Assembly (NCBI GenBank): GCA_029824495.1
Contig: JALGXY010000001.1
Coordinates: 1-5,808 of the forward strand
From: Fimbriimonadia bacterium
Lineage (GTDB): Bacteria > Armatimonadota > Fimbriimonadia > Fimbriimonadales > Fimbriimonadaceae
Direction of reading: 5' to 3'
Length of the DNA: 5,808 nucleotides
Positions 1 to 4,246 of this stretch are shown here, piece after piece. Position numbers and translations under genes: made by a program. The notes below the pieces were generated by a model that saw only the letters and a program-made list of their open reading frames with translations, did not search any database and was not told the DNA's origin. The first letter of the stretch is position 1; each line of letters starts with the position of its first letter.

Positions 1-203
1 ACAAACAGGTCGCTGCTGTTTGAGCCGAGCGTGATCAGGTGGCGACCGTCGATCTCTTCGCGACATTCCGCCAAATCGGCAATCTCCTTGACCGCCTCTT
101 CTGGCAGGCCCGCCACTAGATAGTTCTTTTTGAACACCGCAAAGTGCTTTTCTATGCTTTTCGTATCGCTCACATCCAGCCTCGTTGTCGCAGTCACTAG
201 CAT
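1..203 (-). CDS. Probable cyclic nucleotide-binding domain protein (N-terminal part, cut by window edge)
   Basis: This reading frame opens with an ATG at 203 and stays open to the window edge, giving 67 residues; an in-frame TGA lies 24 nt upstream of the ATG. The visible protein has a short leader, then a stretch resembling the start of a CRP/cyclic nucleotide-binding (cNMP) domain: a phenylalanine-containing N-terminal helix, LVAGLPEEAVKEIADLAE, a charged turn with a conserved-type glycine, and the beta segment LITLGSNSSDLFV just before the cut. In this family that segment precedes the ligand-binding beta barrel. The effector part (DNA-binding helix, channel or enzyme) is outside the window, so the protein could be a CRP/FNR-like regulator or a stand-alone sensor. 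The Shine-Dalgarno is weak (GGCGGG). It lies downstream of the toxin-antitoxin genes on the same strand after a 125-nt gap, so co-transcription is possible but not shown. The family call rests on pattern resemblance only. Confidence 0.62.
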   Translation of the reverse strand, partial: MLVTATTRLDVSDTKSIEKHFAVFKKNYLVAGLPEEAVKEIADLAECREEIDGRHLITLGSNSSDLF

Positions 204-328
204 GACCCGCCGACCGGTCTCTTGTCAATGGATCAGGCTGACTGCCGGTTGAGATGACGCAGGACGCGGCGTTGGGTTTTGCGGTCCTGGTGACAAGGGC
301 TGGGAGCGGCCTAGTCGATCAAATCGCT

Positions 329-709
329 TCATTCGCTGCCCGGTCGCTGCAGTCGGTGCATCACCTGCCAAACGTCGTGGAGTGCATTGACGTAAGAGGA
401 TTCATGCCCGAGGCTCTGTCCTGCTTCATTCTTGAAGTTATCGTAGTCCATTTCGTCGGCCAGGCTTGCCAGTACACGGCACCACGCCGGTTTGGGAAGG
501 AAGACACGAAAGGCGTAATCCGTCATTGGAGTTTCAACAATTTCTGCACTTTCGAACTCGCTCGGACAGCGGTTTACTAGGGCCTCAACATGACTGCGAA
601 CCCTCGCTCTGACCATCACCTTTTCTGTATCAACTGGCTGGCCATGTTCGCCATCACCTTGTCTTGCACAGACGGCTGAATAGAATCCGTACTTTGTAAA
701 AACCCACAT
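329..709 (-). CDS. Conserved protein of unknown function, third gene of the toxin-antitoxin operon
   Basis: A complete 126-residue cytoplasmic protein with no signal peptide or membrane segment. I recognise the pattern as a widespread, unnamed bacterial family, but I know no function and assign none. Likely conserved blocks are the N-terminus MWVFTKYGFYS (1-11), MVRARVR (32-38), DYAFRV (64-69), a tryptophan at 76, the acidic/aromatic block MDYDNFKN (87-94), and HDVW followed by MHRLQ (111-121). The alternating strands and helices suggest a small alpha/beta fold. The ATG at 709 is preceded by AGGA at a 7-nt spacing, and that Shine-Dalgarno overlaps the TAG stop of the upstream toxin gene (9 nt from stop to ATG), which strongly suggests translational coupling. 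The opposite strand carries an open frame (254-580) that is a shadow. The gene is real; whether it functions with the toxin-antitoxin pair or merely shares the transcript is open. Confidence 0.85.
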   Translation of the reverse strand: MWVFTKYGFYSAVCARQGDGEHGQPVDTEKVMVRARVRSHVEALVNRCPSEFESAEIVETPMTDYAFRVFLPKPAWCRVLASLADEMDYDNFKNEAGQSLGHESSYVNALHDVWQVMHRLQRPGSE

Positions 710-718
710 GACCAGATC

Positions 719-1042
719 CTACTCTGCTCGATTCTGCTTCGTGTGGTAGATGTTTGAAATCACAACTTGACCATCCGCCTCCATCCATCGATAGACGATG
801 ATGTGCCCGTCGCCGCCAGCTTTGACTTTACAGATCAGATAACGGCGTCCAATCAGAACTTCTGCCTGCGCTCCAATTTCCGGATTAGTGGCGATCTTCT
901 GAACCTGAGCGTTAAGGAACGAGAGGTATCTGTCCGCCCAATCTTGAGAGTATGCGTTCGCATTCCACTCCCAAATCTCTCCCAGCTTTCGCAAAAACAC
1001 TGGAGAACGAACAACCGTCAGCGGTCGTTCTTTTCCCGCCAC
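719..1042 (-). CDS. Type II toxin, RelE/ParE family
   Basis: A 107-residue protein with the layout of the RelE/ParE superfamily: an N-terminal strand with VVRSPVF (10-16), two helices (LRKLGEIWEWNANAYS and the segment around 34-51), a NPEIG-type turn (53-57), and a C-terminal beta sheet with RRYLICKV (66-73), HIIVYRW (80-86) and VVISNIYHTKQN (93-104). The ending resembles ParE/plasmid-stabilisation proteins, whose targets include DNA gyrase, more than RelE ribonucleases, but the target cannot be read from sequence. The start is GTG at 1042, chosen because GAGGAG lies 6 nt upstream and the protein begins at the expected distance from the first strand. The gene overlaps the 3' end of the antitoxin gene by 25 nt, the usual arrangement for coupled synthesis with antitoxin first. 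The Arg in VYRW (85) and His in IYH (100) are in positions where this fold often carries functional residues; that is inference. The plus-strand frames over it are shadows. Confidence 0.85.
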   Translation of the reverse strand: MAGKERPLTVVRSPVFLRKLGEIWEWNANAYSQDWADRYLSFLNAQVQKIATNPEIGAQAEVLIGRRYLICKVKAGGDGHIIVYRWMEADGQVVISNIYHTKQNRAE

Positions 1043-1299
1043 TCTGCTCTCCTCACCGCCATGTACTGCTCAGCCTCTTCCTCTGTATAGAAGTGTCCTT
1101 GTCGGACCTGTTCCTCCGCCATCTCAATCTCGGCCAAGCGTTCAGGCGTGAAGAAGGCTCTGAGCTCTTCATCGCTCATCTGTTGAATCTCCACCCCTTC
1201 AATCAGCTCCGGCTCTGCCTCAAGACGCTTCAGAAACGTCTTCAGCTTTTTCTGAACCCGCTCAGAAGTGCTGTCCGGAATCTCAATCTCCAATCGCAT
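1018..1299 (-). CDS. Antitoxin partner of the RelE/ParE-family toxin
   Basis: A 93-residue, highly charged protein directly upstream of the toxin gene and overlapping it by 25 nt. Residues 1-8 (MRLEIEIP) form a short beta strand, followed by a basic amphipathic helix (about 11-28). That strand-helix start is compatible with a small ribbon-helix-helix-like DNA-binding module, though I cannot assign the fold firmly. The C-terminal half (about 41-93) is acidic then basic, probably helical, with FFTPERLAEIEMAEEQVRQG and YTEEEAEQYM followed by a basic tail. This looks like the flexible toxin-wrapping part of such antitoxins and resembles antitoxins that accompany ParE-like proteins. The ATG at 1299 has AGGGA 7 nt upstream. 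A -10-like TACAAT and an inverted repeat lie just upstream, fitting autorepression by the antitoxin or the complex. Assignment rests mainly on position and architecture; the exact antitoxin family is not recognised. Confidence 0.75.
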   Translation of the reverse strand: MRLEIEIPDSTSERVQKKLKTFLKRLEAEPELIEGVEIQQMSDEELRAFFTPERLAEIEMAEEQVRQGHFYTEEEAEQYMAVRRAEWREKNDR

Positions 1300-1311
1300 C
1301 TGAATATCCCT

Positions 1312-1335
1312 GCTCTATTGTACGCAACAATGAGC
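1312..1335. promoter_or_regulatory. Interrupted inverted repeat, probable operator of the toxin-antitoxin operon
   Basis: The arms are GCTC+ATTGT on the left (1312-1315 and 1317-1321, with one extra T between) and ACAAT+GAGC on the right (1327-1335), separated by 5 nt. Nine of nine arm positions pair once the single T is bulged. The element covers the -10-like box of the antitoxin gene and ends 3 nt before the GTG of the divergent acetyltransferase gene. Type II toxin-antitoxin operons are typically repressed through palindromes overlapping their promoter, so this is the natural operator candidate. In plus-strand RNA it could also form a hairpin next to the acetyltransferase start. Confidence 0.5.
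1317..1322 (-). promoter_or_regulatory. Possible -10 element of the antitoxin-toxin operon
   Basis: On the minus strand the hexamer reads TACAAT, one mismatch from the sigma-70-type consensus, and lies 17 nt before the antitoxin ATG. It implies a very short leader that would still carry the AGGGA ribosome site. No convincing -35 box is seen at 16-18 nt upstream, which would lie inside the acetyltransferase reading frame, so the call stays tentative. Confidence 0.35.
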
Positions 1336-1338
1336 TGA

Positions 1339-1827
1339 GTGATAGAAATCACTGAAGCCAGAAATTGTGAGCACGCCGACGATGTGTGGCAGCTCTGCCA
1401 AGAGCTGGTGGCAGACGGAACAACCTACGTCTTCCGGCCAGATGCAGCAAAAGAAGAGGTGGTCGACTACTGGTTTCCCCAGCCTGGAAAGACGTTCGTC
1501 GCCAGGCTCGATGGCGAGCTGGTCGGCATCTACCTGCTGCGCCCCGTCCAGCCGGGGCGTGGCGGCCACATCGCCAACGCCTCCTACTTTGTGAGCAGCA
1601 GGGTGCGGGGCCAAGGACTAGGCAAGAGGCTCGCCGAGCACTCATTTGATCAGGCCAGGTCGATGGGATTCCAGGCGATGCAGTTCAACCTTGTGGTTGA
1701 GACCAACACCGGCGCGATACAACTTTGGGAGAAGCTCGGCTTCAGCACAATCGGGATCATCCCGAAGGCGTTCGATCACGATGAACTCGGCCTGGTCGAC
1801 GCGCGGATCATGCACCGAGAACTCTGA
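1339..1827 (+). CDS. GNAT family N-acetyltransferase
   Basis: A 162-residue protein with the complete GNAT fold, which transfers an acetyl group from acetyl-CoA to an amine. The acetyl-CoA pyrophosphate loop is R-V-R-G-Q-G-L-G at 88-95, matching the R/Q-x-x-G-x-G/A signature. It is preceded by the beta-4 strand ending ASYFVSS (81-87) and followed by the FNLVVETNTGAIQLWEKLGF segment (116-135), where Asn123 and the Leu-Trp-Glu helix are typical. The ending (IGIIPKAF, then a terminal strand ARIMHREL) is also family-like. The block with GHIANA, FNLVVETN and LWEKLGF recalls amino-acid-type N-acetyltransferases such as yeast Mpr1; the substrate is not determinable. The start is GTG at 1339: the only upstream in-frame start, ATG at 1330, is followed one codon later by TGA. 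The ribosome site is poor. It is divergent from the antitoxin gene and lies 27 nt upstream of yifB, so probably shares a transcript with it. It is not adjacent to a recognisable TacA-type antitoxin on its own strand, so a GNAT toxin role is unlikely. Confidence 0.88.
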   Translation: MIEITEARNCEHADDVWQLCQELVADGTTYVFRPDAAKEEVVDYWFPQPGKTFVARLDGELVGIYLLRPVQPGRGGHIANASYFVSSRVRGQGLGKRLAEHSFDQARSMGFQAMQFNLVVETNTGAIQLWEKLGFSTIGIIPKAFDHDELGLVDARIMHREL

Positions 1828-1854
1828 GATCGCCTGGCGGGTAACCTCGGACCA

Positions 1855-3369
1855 ATGATCGCGCAGGCTCGTGCGGCCACTCTGGCCGGCATCGAGGCTC
1901 TGCCGGTGACGGTCGAAGTCGATCTGCAGGGGGGAACGCCAGCCTTTATCATGGTGGGTCTGCCCGATGCGGCCGTGCGGGAGAGTCAGGATAGGGTGAG
2001 GACAGCGATCCGCAACAGCGGATTCACGTTTCCGATGTCCAAAATCGTGTGCAATCTTGCGCCCGGTGACATCAAGAAAGAGGGGCCCTCTCTCGATCTA
2101 CCGATCGCTCTCGCCGTACTCGCCGCCAGCGGCCAGGTGCCTCTCGAATCGCTGGAAAAGACTCTGATCCTTGGCGAACTTGGGCTCGATGGCGTCCTGC
2201 GCCCGATCGACGGAGCTGTCAACTGCGCCCTGCTCGCCAGGGAGCTCGGCTACGAGCGCTTTATCCTCCCAGAGCTGAATGCGGGAGAGGCTGCCGTAGC
2301 CCCAGGGATCGACGTTTTTGGAGTCAAAACCCTGATCGATGCGGCTGAAATCCTGAACGGCTCGATCTTCGCTCAGCCGCACAAGCACGACCCGATAGAT
2401 GCGGCCAAGGCTCCGCGTTACGAGATCGACTACAGCGATATTAAGGGCCAGAAACACGCGGTTCGTGCTCTCGAAATTGCGGCCGCAGGCGGCCACAATG
2501 TTCTGATGGTCGGCCCGCCCGGCAGCGGCAAAACGATGCTGGCGCGACGACTGCCGACCATTCTGCCGCCGCTCAGTCTGGATGAGTCAATCGAGGTGAC
2601 TCGGATCTACTCGTCGAGCGGAATGCACCAGGGCCGCAAGGGCCTGATCTGGGAGAGGCCTTTCCGGTCGCCACACCACACAGCTTCATACGCAGCCATC
2701 GTCGGCGGAGGCAAGAGCCCGAAGCCGGGTGAGATTTCGCTTGGACACCTCGGTGTGCTCTTCTTAGATGAGATGCCCGAATACTCTCGAGAGGTGCTCG
2801 AAGCCCTGCGTCAGCCGCTCGAAGACGGCGTCGTTACGGTCAGCCGTGTCGAATCGACGATGACTTTCCCAGCGGATTCGATTTTGATCGGGGCGATGAA
2901 CCCGTGCCCGTGCGGATTCAAAGGCTATCCCGAAGCGAAGTGCGTCGGCGCATCAGCCTGCGACCGGTACGGTGGCCGGATATCTGGCCCCCTGCTCGAC
3001 CGGATCGACCTGCAGATTTCAGTGCCCCGGCTGAAGCCGGACGAGTTGATCAGCCTGAACACTGGTGAGCCTTCTGAAGCGATCCGTGAGCGTGTTGTCG
3101 CTGCTCGTGAAAAACAGCACAGCCGCTTCGGCGGCGACAAGGTGAACGGCAGCATGGCCCCGCGAGAGATCAGAGAACTAGTGGGCATGGATGACGAGTG
3201 CAGCGAATTCATGCGGCTCGTCTCAGCAAGAATGAATCTGTCGGCGCGTGTGTTTGATCGCCTGCTGAAAGTGGCCCGAACCATCGCGGATCTCGATGGC
3301 AGCGAACCGGTTCTAAAGCCGCATCTGGCTGAAGCTGTTCAGTACCGCGGTGACACGATCATGGGCTGA
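1855..3369 (+). CDS. yifB: YifB/ComM family Mg chelatase-like AAA+ ATPase
   Basis: A 504-residue, full-length member of the YifB/ComM family (usual length about 500). Family members ComM of Vibrio and Acinetobacter are hexameric helicases that promote branch migration during integration of incoming DNA in natural transformation. The N-terminal ChlI/Lon-C-like domain spans about 20-170 and includes VGLPDAAVRESQDRVR and the KKEGPSLDLPIA segment. The AAA+ core begins near 193 (YSDIKGQKHAVRALEIAA), with Walker A GPPGSGKT at 220-227, the FRSPHHTAS segment (270-278), Walker B VLFLDE at 301-306, and sensor 1 in MNPCPCG (348-354). Cys351, Cys353, Cys363 and Cys369 form the family's CPCG...C...C cluster, likely a metal-binding knuckle. 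The arginine-finger region is LLDRIDLQ (380-387), and the C-terminal Mg-chelatase domain with SARVFDRLLKVARTIADL lies at 463-480. All key residues are present, so the protein should be active. The ATG start matches the family start, although its Shine-Dalgarno is weak; coupling from the GNAT gene 27 nt upstream is plausible. Confidence 0.96.
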   Translation: MIAQARAATLAGIEALPVTVEVDLQGGTPAFIMVGLPDAAVRESQDRVRTAIRNSGFTFPMSKIVCNLAPGDIKKEGPSLDLPIALAVLAASGQVPLESLEKTLILGELGLDGVLRPIDGAVNCALLARELGYERFILPELNAGEAAVAPGIDVFGVKTLIDAAEILNGSIFAQPHKHDPIDAAKAPRYEIDYSDIKGQKHAVRALEIAAAGGHNVLMVGPPGSGKTMLARRLPTILPPLSLDESIEVTRIYSSSGMHQGRKGLIWERPFRSPHHTASYAAIVGGGKSPKPGEISLGHLGVLFLDEMPEYSREVLEALRQPLEDGVVTVSRVESTMTFPADSILIGAMNPCPCGFKGYPEAKCVGASACDRYGGRISGPLLDRIDLQISVPRLKPDELISLNTGEPSEAIRERVVAAREKQHSRFGGDKVNGSMAPREIRELVGMDDECSEFMRLVSARMNLSARVFDRLLKVARTIADLDGSEPVLKPHLAEAVQYRGDTIMG

Positions 3370-3377
3370 AGAAGGGT

Positions 3378-3441
3378 GGCTCGTGATCTTCCCTCTCCCC
3401 TGGTCGCCAGCAACGCTGGCAGCGACCGAAAGCCACGAGCC
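3378..3441 (+). terminator. Nested hairpin after yifB, probable transcription terminator or structured 3' element
   Basis: An outer perfect 8-bp stem pairs GGCTCGTG (3378-3385) with CACGAGCC (3434-3441). Inside it, GGTC+GCCAGC (3402-3411) pairs with GCTGGC+GACC (3415-3420 and 3424-3427), with an AAC loop and a 3-nt AGC bulge, giving ten GC-rich pairs. The element begins 8 nt after the yifB stop. A small TTCAA/TTGAA inverted repeat follows at 3442-3455. There is no run of T after the main hairpin, so it is not a canonical Rho-independent terminator; it may instead be an RNA 3'-end stabiliser. The pairing is seen directly; the role is inferred. Confidence 0.5.
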
Positions 3442-3547
3442 TTCAATATCTTGAATTTGGCCGATTATTCCTCATAGATACAGACACTTGTCTACTCTTA
3501 AAGTCCAAAACTCGGCGAAAGTCCCCTTATCATGAAATCAGCATGAA

Positions 3548-4246
3548 ATGGAGAGGCATTCGGCCCCGGCGGTACAAGAGGCGGTCGGTACCTTCCGTCG
3601 GATGTCGATTCCGGTCGAGTTAACAAAGATGTTGGTCGCCCTCTTGGTGATGATCGACCCCCCAGGTGCTGCCCCGATGTTCCTGGCGATCACCGAGCGT
3701 CATGCCAAGCACCGAACCAAGATCGCATTCGCAGGTTCACTGACGGCGTTCACCGTTCTAATGGCCTCTGGTTTCTTTGGTCAGCACATTTTGGACATGT
3801 TTGGAATCAGCATCTCCAGCTTCCGTGTGATCGGCGGCATTCTGTTTCTTGCCATGGCGATCGACATGCTGAACGCCCGTTCAAGCCGTGCCAAGAAGAC
3901 ACCTGAAGAGGAGACTGAGGCTGCATCGCGAAAAGAGATGTCGATTGTGCCTATCGGGATCCCGCTTCTTGCAGGCCCTGGCGCCATCTCGAGCGTGCTG
4001 ATCTACATGAGCGAATCGGAGAATCCGCAGGAGAAGGCAGCGGTCGTCGGAGTGATTGGAATCGCCTGTACTGTCACCTTTGTGATGCTGGCTCTCGCTG
4101 CATTGATCGCCCCTCGGATCGGTCAGACAGGGATCAACATCCTCAAGCGATTGATGGGTCTGGTTCTCGGCGCGCTCGCCATCGAATTCATCGTCGGCGG
4201 ATTGGGCGAAATGCTTCCGGGTCTAGCTGGCGGCGCGGGTCTTTGA
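3548..4246 (+). CDS. MarC family integral membrane protein
   Basis: A 232-residue inner-membrane protein of the MarC/YhgN family. Members have six transmembrane helices and no firmly established transport substrate; the old link to multiple antibiotic resistance was not upheld. Predicted membrane segments lie at about 22-48, 58-82, 88-108, 132-154, 163-190 and 198-220. Family landmarks are the first-helix motif VMIDPPGAAPMFLAIT (34-49), ISSFRVIGGILFLAMAIDML (89-108), IVPIGIPLLAGPGAIS (133-148) and the last helix RLMGLVLGALAIEF. A charged loop at about 110-130 separates the two halves. The start is uncertain: the ATG at 3548 gives the longest frame, but the first 18 residues are not family-like, and the ATG at 3602 (residue 19, MSIPVELTK) gives a typical MarC N-terminus. 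Neither has a good Shine-Dalgarno; AAGAGG lies 20 nt before 3602, too far. The 3' end overlaps mnmG tail to tail by 24 bp. Confidence 0.93.
   Translation: MERHSAPAVQEAVGTFRRMSIPVELTKMLVALLVMIDPPGAAPMFLAITERHAKHRTKIAFAGSLTAFTVLMASGFFGQHILDMFGISISSFRVIGGILFLAMAIDMLNARSSRAKKTPEEETEAASRKEMSIVPIGIPLLAGPGAISSVLIYMSESENPQEKAAVVGVIGIACTVTFVMLALAALIAPRIGQTGINILKRLMGLVLGALAIEFIVGGLGEMLPGLAGGAGL

Noticed and set aside
199..228. Promoter for the cyclic nucleotide-binding gene
   Set aside because: A perfect minus-strand TTGACA is present at 223-228 together with an 8-bp palindrome GACCGGTC (212-219), but no -10-like hexamer is found at 16-20 nt and it would fall at the start codon.
260..289. Hairpin between the third operon gene and the cyclic nucleotide-binding gene
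   Set aside because: CAGGAC pairs with GTCCTG around an 18-nt interior, but the stem is short and no T run follows on the minus strand, so a terminator cannot be supported.
254..580. Open frame of 108 codons on the plus strand
   Set aside because: It lies almost wholly antisense to the conserved 126-residue protein gene, has no ribosome site, and its translation shows no recognisable domain.
767..1338. Plus-strand frames over the toxin and antitoxin genes
   Set aside because: They are shadows of two genes with good ribosome sites, correct overlap and recognisable protein patterns; the translated plus-strand products look like non-coding sequence.
1339..1827. GNAT toxin of the TacT type
   Set aside because: The gene is next to a toxin-antitoxin pair, but it faces away from it, has no ribbon-helix-helix partner on its own strand, and is followed closely by yifB; an ordinary acetyltransferase is simpler.
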